Shown one piece after another: positions 1 through 7,591 of a stretch of 43,246 nt of DNA. The notes below the pieces were generated by a model. That model worked only from the letters and a program-made list of their open reading frames with translations. It was not told the DNA's origin and did not search any database. The first letter of the stretch is position 1. The number at the start of each line of letters is the position of its first letter. Source of the stretch: Paenibacillus solanacearum (GTDB lineage Bacteria > Bacillota > Bacilli > Paenibacillales > NBRC-103111); the NCBI RefSeq assembly GCF_910593845.1, contig NZ_CAJVAS010000011.1, positions 1 through 43,246 of the forward strand. Direction: 5' to 3'. The position numbers were made by a program, and so were the translations under genes.

Positions 1-2
1 AC

Positions 3-119
3 ATTTTGCAGAGGCTCACGAGATGGTATGCCAAGAAGAGGCAACGCGCAAGATGGATGAGTTCGCTACAAGAAGTGAGGTTCCTAGCTAGTCAATATGG
101 ACTTAAAACGCTCTTGTAA
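3..119 (+). CDS. Group II intron reverse transcriptase/maturase, C-terminal tail (partial)
   Basis: Frame 3 is open from the window edge to a TAA at 117-119 and encodes 38 residues rich in Arg, Lys and Trp (contains RWYAKKRQRARW). A basic tail that ends about 30 bases before domain V is what is expected for an intron-encoded protein lying in domain IV. The reverse transcriptase core is outside the window. No HNH endonuclease-type Cys pairs are visible in the remaining tail, but too little is present to assign the intron class. The assignment rests more on position than on the residues. Confidence 0.6.
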   Translation: MLQRLTRWYAKKRQRARWMSSLQEVRFLASQYGLKTLL

Positions 120-147
120 TCTGCATGCACATGAATGACGAACATCG

Positions 148-214
148 GAAAGCCGTATGAGGGAAAACCTCACGTACGGTTTGATGAGGAGGGGCAGAAA
201 TTCTCTGCCCTTTA
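148..214 (+). ncRNA. Group II intron domains V and VI
   Basis: Domain V at about 148-184 has the AGC triad, a GNRA-type GAAA loop and the closing TACGG arm. Domain VI at about 185-214 is a 7-bp stem with an AATTC loop. These are the catalytic core and branch-point helix needed for splicing. Both helices appear intact, so the element may still be able to splice. Confidence 0.8.
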
Positions 215-276
215 CTCTAGATTCGGTTTCCGTGTAGAATAGGGTTATTATTTTGCATAAAGAAGGGTTTCACCGG

Positions 277-2046
277 ATGAACAATATTGTACTGTCTACG
301 TTAAACGCCAAATACATCCACACGTCGCTGGGGCTTCGCTACTTGAAAAGCTACAGCGAGCGGGATTTTCGCAACATCCAGATTGCGGAGTATACGATCA
401 AGGACCCGGTGATGAACATCGTATCCGATTTGTACCAGCGGAAACCGGAGCTGGTCGGTTTTTCGTGCTATATCTGGAACATCGAAGAGACGATCGTTGT
501 GATCGGCATGCTCAAGAAGATCATGCCCGAGCTGATCATTGTGCTTGGTGGGCCCGAAGTGTCCTATGACACCGAATATTGGATGAACCGGCTGCCTGAA
601 GTCGATTACATCGTTATGGGCGAAGGGGAGGAGACGTTCCACCATCTGCTGACGGAGCTGAAGGGCGACCGGGCGCTGTACAGCGTGTTTGGGGTCGCGT
701 ACCGCAAAGAAGGCCGCGTCATTCTCAACCCGCCGAGGCCGAAGCTGAATTTGAACGACATTCCGACGCCGCACCGGTTTGCCGAGGACGTGCCGAGTCT
801 CGCCAACCGGGTTGTCTATTTCGAGACGAGCCGGGGCTGTCCGTTCAGCTGCCAATTTTGTCTTTCTTCTATAGAAGTAGGCGTGCGTTACTTCGATATG
901 GAGCGGACGAAGAGCGACCTGCTCTACTTGATCGACTCCGGCGCCAAGCTGATCAAATTCGTCGACCGGACGTTCAATATCAAGCGCGATTATGCGATGG
1001 AAATCTTCGAATTTCTCATTCAGAACCATGGCGGGTGCGTGTTTCAATTTGAGATCACGGCCGACATTATGCGGCCGGAGGTGCTCGATTACCTTGCGGA
1101 GAACGCACCGCCGGGCATATTCCGGTTCGAGATCGGCGTACAGTCGACCAACGATTTGACGAACAGCCTTGTGAAGCGCCGGCAAAATTTTGCCAAGCTG
1201 ACGCGGACGGTAACGAAGGTGAAGGAAAGCGGCAAAATCGACCAGCATCTCGATTTGATCGCTGGGCTGCCGGAGGAAGATTACCATTCGTTCCGCCAAA
1301 CCTTCAATGACGTGTTCGCGCTGGGGCCGGAGGAATTGCAGCTCGGCTTCCTGAAAATGCTGCGCGGTACCGGGATGCGTCACGACGCGGAGAAGTACGG
1401 CTATATTTACATGGATCATGCGCCTTACGAAATTCTCGGTAACCGGATTTTGCCGTTCTCCGACTTGGTGCGCATCAAGCGGGTGGAGGATGTGCTGGAG
1501 AAATATTGGAATGCCCATCGGATGGACCATACGGTGAGCTATCTCATCAAGCGGGAGTTTGCGTCGGCGTTCGATTTTTTCCAGGAGTTCGGCGATTATT
1601 GGGAAGAGCGGGGCTGGCAAAAGATCGGCCATCAGCTTGAGGATTTGTTTACCCGGCTGCATGCCTTTCTGAAGCACAGGGAGACGGAGGGCATGCAAGT
1701 GATCGAGGGGCTGATGAAGCTCGATTATTTCATGAACCACAAGTACAAGCCCCGCAAAATTTGGTGGGACTTCACCCTGGACAAGCAGCAGCAAGGGAGC
1801 TATATGCGCCACTTGGCAGAGCGGCCGGAGGACGTGTCACTGCAGTTCGCCGCGCTCGGCATCGGAGAGAAGGAGCTGCATAAGCATGCGATGATCGACG
1901 TCGTCCCGTTCCGGCTGGATCATTACCTGCAGACAGGAGAAGTCGATGCGGCGGGCGAGCAGCTGCTCATCGTCTATTTCTCCCCGGATGCGTCCGGTGC
2001 ACGTCCGGCTCCGTTCACGATGGCGTTGGAAGCAAGCCAAGTATAG
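277..2046 (+). CDS. B12-binding domain radical SAM protein (DUF4080 type)
   Basis: A 589-residue enzyme. An N-terminal cobalamin-binding-like Rossmann domain (about residues 1-135, with LGGPEVSYD) is followed by a radical SAM core whose cluster motif is GCPFSCQFC at about residues 190-200, then a long C-terminal region typical of DUF4080 proteins. Such enzymes bind a 4Fe-4S cluster and SAM and usually modify unreactive carbons; the substrate of this subfamily is unknown to me. The start is placed at ATG 277, preceded by AGAAGGG at a suitable distance; an in-frame TTG at 253 has no good ribosome site. The gene stands alone, convergent with manA and sharing a two-way terminator with it. Its upstream region is the end of a group II intron, so its native promoter may have been displaced. 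Confidence 0.85.
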   Translation: MNNIVLSTLNAKYIHTSLGLRYLKSYSERDFRNIQIAEYTIKDPVMNIVSDLYQRKPELVGFSCYIWNIEETIVVIGMLKKIMPELIIVLGGPEVSYDTEYWMNRLPEVDYIVMGEGEETFHHLLTELKGDRALYSVFGVAYRKEGRVILNPPRPKLNLNDIPTPHRFAEDVPSLANRVVYFETSRGCPFSCQFCLSSIEVGVRYFDMERTKSDLLYLIDSGAKLIKFVDRTFNIKRDYAMEIFEFLIQNHGGCVFQFEITADIMRPEVLDYLAENAPPGIFRFEIGVQSTNDLTNSLVKRRQNFAKLTRTVTKVKESGKIDQHLDLIAGLPEEDYHSFRQTFNDVFALGPEELQLGFLKMLRGTGMRHDAEKYGYIYMDHAPYEILGNRILPFSDLVRIKRVEDVLEKYWNAHRMDHTVSYLIKREFASAFDFFQEFGDYWEERGWQKIGHQLEDLFTRLHAFLKHRETEGMQVIEGLMKLDYFMNHKYKPRKIWWDFTLDKQQQGSYMRHLAERPEDVSLQFAALGIGEKELHKHAMIDVVPFRLDHYLQTGEVDAAGEQLLIVYFSPDASGARPAPFTMALEASQV

Positions 2047-2053
2047 TGCGAAG

Positions 2054-2098
2054 CAAAAAAAGCAGGCATCCGATGGATTCGGAATGCCTGCTTTTTTG
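2054..2098. terminator. Bidirectional intrinsic terminator
   Basis: A stem of AAAAAGCAGGCATCC with GGAATGCCTGCTTTTTT, with A and T runs on either side. It lies between the convergent radical SAM gene and manA, so it can stop transcription from both directions. Confidence 0.85.
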
Positions 2099-2107
2099 AA
2101 GTTGGAA

Positions 2108-3073
2108 CTAAGGCAAGTAGCTGCGGAGCACGGTCATGCGGCCCGTTAGCTCATAGCTGCCCAGATGGGCCGGCAGCAGGTAGCATTCGCCCGGCTTCAC
2201 CGGAAGCTCGCCGTCCGCGTAACGGATCGACCCGGTCCCTTCGCAAATAATATGTATAACGAAGCTATCGGCATTCGTACTCAAGCTCCACTTGCCGTCG
2301 ACTTCGCCTTTCTCCGTAACGAAGAAGGGGGAGCGGGCAAGCGTCAGCCATTCGCCTGCACGGGGAAGATCCGTCTTCATATAAGTAGCGCCCGAGCCCT
2401 CATAGGCGATGACGTTGAGCGAATCTTCGATGTGCAGCTCGCGGGGCTTCCCGTCCAGACCGAGCCGGTCGTAATCGTACAGACGGTAGGTGCTGTCGGA
2501 GTTTTGCTGAATTTCGGCGACGAGGATGCCTGCGCCGAGGGCGTGGACCGTTCCCGCCGGAATGTAGAACGAATCGCCGGGCACCACTTCAATCTCGTTC
2601 AAGCAATCCATGATCCGGTTCTGTTCGATGGCGGCGGCAAGCTGCTCGCGGTCGACGCCGTCTTTGAGACCGTAAATGATTTTGGCGCCAGGCTTGGCGT
2701 CCAGCACGTACCACATTTCCGTCTTCCCCAGCTCGCCCTCCGGCAGCCGGTCGTAATGATCGTTCGGATGAACCTGCACCGATAGATCGTCCTGGCAATC
2801 GAGCAGCTTGATCAGCAGCGGGAACCGGCCGTTTTTCTTGGAAAAGCCTTTGCTGCCGAAAAAGGTTTCGCCGTACTGCTCGCGAATTTGGTCGAGCCCC
2901 ATGCCGGCCAGCTCGCCGTTCACGACCGAAGTTGTGCCGTTCGGATGATCGCCGATCATCCAGCCTTCCCCAATCTGTCCTCCGGGCAAATTCAGTCCGA
3001 ACCGTTCCAGGGCTCTGCCGCCCCAGACGCGTTCTTTAAACTCGGGTTTGCATTGCAGCGGATATGGTTTCAA
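2108..3073 (-). CDS. manA: Mannose-6-phosphate isomerase, class I
   Basis: Type I phosphomannose isomerase, 321 residues, the usual length of the short Bacillus-type enzymes. It interconverts fructose-6-phosphate and mannose-6-phosphate with a bound zinc. Visible cupin metal-site motifs are QVHPNDHY, the Glu of GKTEMWYVLD, and the His of PAGTVHALGAG. The N-terminus carries the family's KERVWGG. The start is TTG at 3073 with AGGGAAG a few bases upstream. It is the last gene of a minus-strand run (ytqA-like, lipoprotein, ytqB-like, manA), about 106 bases after the methyltransferase stop, so co-transcription is possible but not shown. Its product could feed the manC enzyme encoded at 13085 through a mannomutase that is not in the window. 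Confidence 0.92.
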   Translation of the reverse strand: MKPYPLQCKPEFKERVWGGRALERFGLNLPGGQIGEGWMIGDHPNGTTSVVNGELAGMGLDQIREQYGETFFGSKGFSKKNGRFPLLIKLLDCQDDLSVQVHPNDHYDRLPEGELGKTEMWYVLDAKPGAKIIYGLKDGVDREQLAAAIEQNRIMDCLNEIEVVPGDSFYIPAGTVHALGAGILVAEIQQNSDSTYRLYDYDRLGLDGKPRELHIEDSLNVIAYEGSGATYMKTDLPRAGEWLTLARSPFFVTEKGEVDGKWSLSTNADSFVIHIICEGTGSIRYADGELPVKPGECYLLPAHLGSYELTGRMTVLRSYLP

Positions 3074-3179
3074 CGTCTTCCCTGCTTCCTTGGTTGATTT
3101 TGCGCTCCGCGCGCCTGTCCCATCTACAGTGGATTATAGCAAGCCGGTCTCTGTATTTCTATAGCGGAACGAAGCGGTG

Positions 3180-3758
3180 CTACAGTCTTTTCTCAATGGC
3201 GAGCAAATAAGGCGGACTGTTTTTTTGATTGAAAAATCGATACTGGAGCACCTGGTAACGATTTTGCGGCAGTGCGGCCGCCCACGCCTCCACCGCATCC
3301 GCTTCTTCCCGGCCGCCAGGGTGGCCGGTGTACAGCACGATCGTGATGATCCCGCCGGGCCGGATCGCTTCCGCCGCAGCCGCCAGTGCGGTGAGCGTGG
3401 ATTCGGTCAGTGTGACGGTGGCGTGGTCGTCTCCCGGCAAGTAGCCAAGATTGAACATGACGGCCGCTACTTGTCCCCACTGGTCAGCCGGTACGATGTC
3501 CGCCAGCTCGGCATGACTGCGGTGATGCAGCACCGTCCGATGGGCCGCCGGCAGCGCCGCATCCAGCCGCGCGGCGGTATTCCGCAGCGCCTGCTCCTGA
3601 ATATCGACGGCATGCACGGTACCGTTCTCGCCGACGAGCTTGGCGAGGAACAGCGTGTCCACGCCGTTGCCCGCCGTCGCGTCGACGGCGGGGTCTCCGG
3701 GCTGAACGCGCTCTTTCACGAGTTGATGCGTGAAGCTTAAGATCGATACGAATCCCAC
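3180..3758 (-). CDS. Class I SAM-dependent methyltransferase, YtqB-like
   Basis: A 192-residue Rossmann methyltransferase. The SAM-binding motif is DATAGNGVDTLFLAKLV, followed by an acidic strand end (VHAVDIQEQAL) and a conserved VMFNLGYLPGDD motif, all typical of YtqB-type putative rRNA methyltransferases. It probably methylates tRNA or rRNA; the target cannot be read from sequence. The start is GTG at 3758: AAAGGAAAGG lies 9 bases upstream, and the reading frame further upstream looks non-coding. In Bacillus, ytqA and ytqB are neighbours; here a lipoprotein gene and a hairpin-rich stretch lie between the two homologues. Confidence 0.85.
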   Translation of the reverse strand: MGFVSILSFTHQLVKERVQPGDPAVDATAGNGVDTLFLAKLVGENGTVHAVDIQEQALRNTAARLDAALPAAHRTVLHHRSHAELADIVPADQWGQVAAVMFNLGYLPGDDHATVTLTESTLTALAAAAEAIRPGGIITIVLYTGHPGGREEADAVEAWAAALPQNRYQVLQYRFFNQKNSPPYLLAIEKRL

Positions 3759-3833
3759 AGCGATGTTCCTTTCCTTTATGAAGAGAGATTGAGAGGTACA
3801 GTCGGCAAAACCGTAGAGGCGATCAATAAAGAA

Positions 3834-3972
3834 CCGCCGGATATCCGGCGGTATAACAAGCGTGTCATATACCCGCGCTTTCCACAGCGCGGGAGGTCCG
3901 AAGGTTTCGACCGGTTGCGGCGCTGGAGTGAAAGTCACACCAGTATGGCAAAGCGCGTCTGGATTCACGCGC
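3834..3972. other. Run of five hairpins between lipoprotein and methyltransferase genes
   Basis: Five consecutive inverted repeats can be read: CCGCCGG/CCGGCGG (3834-3851), CCCGCGCT/AGCGCGGG (3872-3893), GGTcCGAA/TTCGACC (3895-3912), CTGGaGTGA/TCACaCCAG (3923-3943) and GCGCGT/ACGCGC (3953-3972). Read on the minus strand, the last hairpin (3851-3834) is followed by TTCTTTATT, which resembles a weak terminator. The stretch could be a structured leader of the methyltransferase gene, a 3' structure of the lipoprotein mRNA, or the decayed 3' part of the cytochrome-like gene. I do not recognise it as a known riboswitch. Confidence 0.5.
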
Positions 3973-4021
3973 GCCGGAAAGCTTGTGTCGGCGCGGGACA
4001 GCGGTCTTACACACGGCACGG

Positions 4022-4606
4022 CTAAGGGCGGGGCGGCTTGCCGCCTTCGAGCTTTCCACCCTGGCACACCGCGCAGGTCGATTCGAACAGCGCGGCCGCA
4101 TCGGACGAAGAAGCGGCGCTTGACGATTCGAGCTTCGGCGGCGCGATCAGATCGCCTGGCATCGGCGCTACCGCTCCGCCGCCGCTGTCCTCCGGCTTCG
4201 CCGCCGCGGGAGGCGCCGGGGTGACAGCCGCGGGCTCCTGCAGCTGCGGCGCGCTGCTCGTGGGCGCTTGTGGCGCCGTGGGCGACTCCGCGGCGGGCGC
4301 TTTCGGCGTCGTCACCGCCGGTGCCTGCGTCTGCTGCTGCGTCTGCGGGGCTGCCGCCACCGGCGCCGTCGGCTTCGCCGCCGGTGGCGAAGCCTCGCTG
4401 CCGCGTCCGGCTTCGCTGCTTGCACCGCTCTCCGGCGCGGAAGCGGCCGCTTTGGAAGCGTCCGCCTCCGCTTGAGGCGGCACGCCCAGCCCGACCGGCT
4501 CCGTCGCGGCGACGACGGGCTTCTCCGGCGCCGGGTTCGGTGCCGCCGGCCGATTGCCGCAGCCGGCGGCAATCAGCAGCGCAGCTACGATCAACATTCG
4601 TTTCAC
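4022..4606 (-). CDS. Lipoprotein with a degenerate cytochrome c-like C-terminus
   Basis: 194 residues. An N-terminal signal ends in the lipobox LLIAAGC, so the mature protein should be lipid-anchored outside the membrane. A long Ala/Pro-rich linker (about residues 20-165) follows. The last 25 residues (ALFESTCAVCQGGKLEGG) resemble the haem-attachment start of small Firmicute cytochromes c, normally CxxCH followed by LxGG. Here the axial His is Gln (CAVCQ) and a stop follows a few residues later, so the cytochrome domain that should come next is missing. The start is GTG at 4606 with AAGGAGG eight bases upstream. It may be a truncated remnant or a lipoprotein that kept only the stalk. It follows the ytqA-like gene by 39 bases. 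Confidence 0.65.
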   Translation of the reverse strand: MKRMLIVAALLIAAGCGNRPAAPNPAPEKPVVAATEPVGLGVPPQAEADASKAAASAPESGASSEAGRGSEASPPAAKPTAPVAAAPQTQQQTQAPAVTTPKAPAAESPTAPQAPTSSAPQLQEPAAVTPAPPAAAKPEDSGGGAVAPMPGDLIAPPKLESSSAASSSDAAALFESTCAVCQGGKLEGGKPPRP

Positions 4607-4645
4607 CCGTCATCCCTCCTTGAATTCAGCCGTGATTGTAAACGT

Positions 4646-5611
4646 CTATCCGTTGTGGGACTGCGGTGTCCAGCGCTTGCCCTGCCATGTATTTCTTCGT
4701 TTCAGCTCCGCATCGAAGGCATTCAGCACTTCCCACTTCTTTAAGCTCCACATGGGTCCGATCAGCGAGTCGCGGGGCGCGTCGCCCGTCAGCCGGTGAA
4801 CGATCATCTCCGGCGGAAGAAACTCCAGCGTATCGACGACCAGATTGACGTACTCGTCCTTCTCCAGAAATTGGAGCAGACCGGCTTCGTACTGTTTGAC
4901 CATCGGCGTCTTCCGCATGAGATGCAGCAGATGGATCTTGATCCCCTGCACGTCCATCGCCGCGACGGCCCGGCCGGTCGCCAGCATCATGTCATGGGTT
5001 TCCTGCGGGAGCCCGTAAATGATGTGGGCGCATACGCGAATGCCGCGCGCTCTCAGCCTCGCCACGGCATCCGTATAGCAGGCCGTGTCATGCGCCCGGT
5101 TGATCAGGGTGGAGGTGCTTTCGTGAATCGTCTGCATGCCCATCTCCACCCACAAATACGTGCGCTCGTTCAGCTCGGCCAAATAATCGACCACGTCGTC
5201 CGGTAAGCAGTCCGGCCGGGTGGCGATCGAGAGACCAACGACGCCGGGCTGCTGCAGGATCGCTTCATAATATTCGCGAAGCTCTTCGACGGGCGCATAC
5301 GTGTTGGTATACGCTTGAAAATAACCTATATATTGCGCTTCCGGCCATTTCTGATGCTGCAGGTCGCGAATTTTGTTGAATTGGGTTACGAGGTCGTCCC
5401 GGCGGCTTCCCGCGAAATCCCCGGAGCCCCGCGCGCTGCAAAAGGTGCAGCCGCCCGTCGCAATTTTACCGTCGCGGTTCGGGCAAGTAAACCCGGCGTC
5501 CAGCATCACTTTGAACACCTTGGCGCCGAACTGTTCCCTCATTTCGTAATTCCAGGTATGAAACCGTTTATCTCCCCACAGGCGGGGGGAAGCTGTATCC
5601 AGCAGTTGCAT
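4646..5611 (-). CDS. TIGR01212-type radical SAM protein, YtqA-like
   Basis: A 321-residue radical SAM enzyme. The cluster cysteines sit in a motif with a long first gap (TCPNRDGKIATGGCTFC, residues about 40-56), the signature of the YtqA/YhcC family rather than plain CxxxCxxC. Other typical stretches are YFQAYTNTYAP and GLSIATRPDCLPDD. The family is linked to tRNA modification, but the reaction is not settled to my knowledge. The start is ATG 5611 (AGAGGA six bases upstream); an in-frame TTG at 5629 lies upstream of that ribosome site. It is the first gene of the minus-strand run and diverges from the Gly/Thr-rich gene at 5813. Confidence 0.85.
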   Translation of the reverse strand: MQLLDTASPRLWGDKRFHTWNYEMREQFGAKVFKVMLDAGFTCPNRDGKIATGGCTFCSARGSGDFAGSRRDDLVTQFNKIRDLQHQKWPEAQYIGYFQAYTNTYAPVEELREYYEAILQQPGVVGLSIATRPDCLPDDVVDYLAELNERTYLWVEMGMQTIHESTSTLINRAHDTACYTDAVARLRARGIRVCAHIIYGLPQETHDMMLATGRAVAAMDVQGIKIHLLHLMRKTPMVKQYEAGLLQFLEKDEYVNLVVDTLEFLPPEMIVHRLTGDAPRDSLIGPMWSLKKWEVLNAFDAELKRRNTWQGKRWTPQSHNG

Positions 5612-5812
5612 GCGAATTCCTCTTTTCAAAAAGGCGAATATGCTACTATTTTACCGAAAAATCGCGATAAAAGCGAACTTTTGTCTCTAACAAAACCCTC
5701 CAGAACGTGCACGGGATAAGAACTTCCTACGGAGATCATGCTATGACTGCAAGCCGCTGCATTTATTACATTGCACCATCATAACAGGATCCGAAAGGAG
5801 AAACTTCAACCC

Positions 5813-6355
5813 ATGAATAAGTTTGCAAAATCGGTTCTGGCATTGGCGTTAACGGCGACGATCGGTTTTAGCGGTCAGGCATTGGCCGAGACGACGGCTA
5901 CGGCAGGTACTATGGGGGCAACGTACGGCACGACAACCGGTAACACGGGAACGACCGCTGCCGGTACGACGGGGACGGGCACCGGAACGGTCGGCAACTA
6001 CGGAACGTATGGAACCGGCGCCGGCACGTACGGGAATACGTACGGTACGGGCACTTACGGCACGACGACCGGTACCGCCACCGGCGGGTACAATGCCACG
6101 ACAACCGGTACGACGGGAACAACGGCGGGCAATACGGTCCGCAACTACAGCGACCATATGCTTGACCGGATGAACACTTATACGAACGCCAACGACAGAA
6201 CAGGCTATGGCTATGGCGGCAACTACCATACGACGTCTTACCGGACCAATGCTGCGACCACGACCGGTTCGAACTGGGGATGGCTTGGTCTGATCGGGCT
6301 GCTTGGTCTTGCAGGCATGCGCGGACGCAACCGGGACGAGCGCGAAGTAAGATAA
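5813..6355 (+). CDS. Secreted Gly/Thr/Tyr-rich protein with WGxxGxxG-type C-terminus
   Basis: 180 residues. There is a clear signal peptide (KSVLALALTATIGFSG, cleavage near ALA-E at about residue 26). Then comes a low-complexity tract of TYGTTTG/GTTG-like repeats, a short less repetitive part, and a C-terminal anchor starting WGWLGLIGLLGLAG followed by a basic, charged tail. This arrangement matches small surface proteins in which a hydrophobic glycine-rich WGxxGxxG segment acts as a membrane or sorting anchor. The function is unknown. ATG 5813 follows AAAGGAG by 12 bases. The repeats are imperfect, so this is a compositional rather than an exact repeat. Confidence 0.75.
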   Translation: MNKFAKSVLALALTATIGFSGQALAETTATAGTMGATYGTTTGNTGTTAAGTTGTGTGTVGNYGTYGTGAGTYGNTYGTGTYGTTTGTATGGYNATTTGTTGTTAGNTVRNYSDHMLDRMNTYTNANDRTGYGYGGNYHTTSYRTNAATTTGSNWGWLGLIGLLGLAGMRGRNRDEREVR

Positions 6356-6406
6356 CATGGCCTTGTGGCCGAGACCCGGGCATTTGATTGGATGAGGTGA
6401 TGTGCG

Positions 6407-6610
6407 ATGAATGACATGACACTTCGTCATGGCGAAGAGAAAGTGATGCTGGAGCTTTCATTAAAAGAAGCGATGGCGCTGGCAGCCGGCGTTCGCTTCA
6501 ATAATGACCTGCGCATCGCTGCGGAGGCCAGAAAGAAAGTACGGAAGACCATCGAGACGATGCTTCTTCCGGAAACGGGAAAAATCCATTATCAACTGCT
6601 CGAAGCCTGA
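6407..6610 (+). CDS. Small conserved-type hypothetical protein (67 aa)
   Basis: A short charged, helical protein with no signal peptide or cysteines. ATG 6407 is preceded by GAGGTGAT, and the gene ends just before a good terminator at 6620, which supports its being real. The 51-base gap after the upstream surface protein gene and the absence of a terminator between them suggest the two may share a transcript. I do not recognise the family. Confidence 0.6.
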   Translation: MNDMTLRHGEEKVMLELSLKEAMALAAGVRFNNDLRIAAEARKKVRKTIETMLLPETGKIHYQLLEA

Positions 6611-6619
6611 CCGAGAAGT

Positions 6620-6667
6620 CGAGCCGGCTGATCGCGCCTTTGCGGGCGGTTAGCCGGTTCTTTTCTT
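6620..6667 (+). terminator. Intrinsic terminator
   Basis: AGCCGGCT (6622-6629) pairs with AGCCGGTT (6652-6659), with an inner GCGC/GGGC helix, then TTCTTTTCTTT. It ends the 5813-6610 unit before trmB. Confidence 0.75.
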
Positions 6668-6740
6668 TCGATCCGATTCAGAGTATAATCAAAGCCTGAA
6701 GCGGTACGAAAATCGGTTAAAGGAAGGTTTGCGTGTTATT

Positions 6741-7451
6741 ATGCGTTTAAGAGGTCGGAAAGGGATTCTGGAAGCGCTGGAGGCGCAGCCGGAACTTGCA
6801 ATTTTACAGCCTGAACAATTTAAAGGAAAGTGGTCGAGCGTATTCGGCAATGACCGTCCCATTCATGTAGAGCTCGGAATGGGGAAAGGGCGCTTTATAA
6901 GCCAGCTCAGCGCGCTCAATCCGGATATCAATTACATAGGCGTCGATATGTACGATGAGCTGATCCGCCGCGGCTGCGAGAAAGCCAGAGAGTCGCGGGA
7001 AGAGCACGGAGGAGATCTGAGTAATTTGCGTCTTGTCCGGTACAATATCGAATCGATCGAGAACATGTTTGGCGACAATGAGATCGAGCGGATTTATTTG
7101 AATTTCAGCGATCCGTGGCCGAAGAAGAAGCATGCCCGCCGCCGGTTGACCCACGGCGGATTTGTGAAGAAATATGAGGACATTCTGAACGATAACGGGC
7201 AAATTCATTTTAAGACGGATTCCCGTTCTTTATTTGAGTTTTCACTCAACTCGTTCGCCGATCTTGGGCTGCGCATGCGCAACATTTCACTCGACCTGCA
7301 TGCGGAAGGGCCGAGAACCGATCTGATCATGACGGAATACGAGACGAAGTTTTCCGAGAAGGGCATGCCGATTCACCGCATGGAAGTGGTTATTGGCAAG
7401 CAGGCGTTGGCCGACCATTTGCAGGCGCTGGCGAATACCGAAGACAAGTAA
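6741..7451 (+). CDS. trmB: tRNA (guanine(46)-N7)-methyltransferase
   Basis: 236 residues, the usual TrmB length. It makes m7G46 in the tRNA variable loop using SAM. Visible motifs: the SAM site VELGMGKGRFI, NYIGVDMYDELI, the catalytic NFSDPWPKKKHARRRLT block, and the C-terminal TEYETKFSEKG, all diagnostic. The start is ATG 6741; a TTG at 6729 is in frame but sits almost on the ribosome site AAAGGAAGG. A TATAAT-like box about 55 bases upstream (near 6684) may be the promoter. The gene stands alone between two terminators. Confidence 0.93.
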   Translation: MRLRGRKGILEALEAQPELAILQPEQFKGKWSSVFGNDRPIHVELGMGKGRFISQLSALNPDINYIGVDMYDELIRRGCEKARESREEHGGDLSNLRLVRYNIESIENMFGDNEIERIYLNFSDPWPKKKHARRRLTHGGFVKKYEDILNDNGQIHFKTDSRSLFEFSLNSFADLGLRMRNISLDLHAEGPRTDLIMTEYETKFSEKGMPIHRMEVVIGKQALADHLQALANTEDK

Positions 7452-7466
7452 CGCAAATAAAAACAC

Positions 7467-7517
7467 AAATAAAACCATGGAACCGCCTGCGGGACGGACC
7501 ATGGTTTTATTTTTTTT
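7467..7517. terminator. Bidirectional intrinsic terminator
   Basis: AAATAAAACCATGG (7467-7480) pairs with CCATGGTTTTATTT (from 7499) and is followed by a T run. It separates trmB from the convergent glycosyltransferase gene. Confidence 0.85.
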
Positions 7518-7591
7518 CACACGCGCCAATTCCGTGCCGCGGCTGGCGGCATCTCGCTCTGGGCCGCGGACACTTACCTCGACGCAGGCTG

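Larger units (their letters stand above)
1..219 (+). mobile_element. Group II intron, 3' end (left-truncated by window)
   Basis: The window opens inside a bacterial group II intron. Seen: the end of a maturase-like frame (stop at 119), then a domain V-like hairpin at about 148-184 with the AGC triad (151-153), arms pairing GCCGTA..GAGG with CCTC..TACGG and a GAAA loop, then a domain VI-like hairpin (GGGCAGA at 192-198 with TCTGCCC at 204-210). This order (maturase end, short gap, domain V, domain VI, exon) is standard for these retroelements. The exact 3' splice site is not certain; it lies around 213-220. The next gene starts about 55 bases later. Confidence 0.82.

Noticed and set aside
301..1812. 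A 503-codon open frame on the minus strand
   Set aside because: It is the antisense of the radical SAM gene, is rich in His, Arg and Leu, and has no family motif; such mirror frames are common in GC-rich DNA.
3787..4021. Known riboswitch (cobalamin, FMN, TPP, molybdenum cofactor) in the hairpin array
   Set aside because: None of the conserved boxes of these classes could be matched on either strand.
3180..4613. One long minus-strand frame running through both the lipoprotein and the methyltransferase
   Set aside because: Its first part is out of phase with the lipoprotein, whose lipobox and ribosome site fit another frame. The methyltransferase has its own GTG and ribosome site at 3758, so these are two genes.
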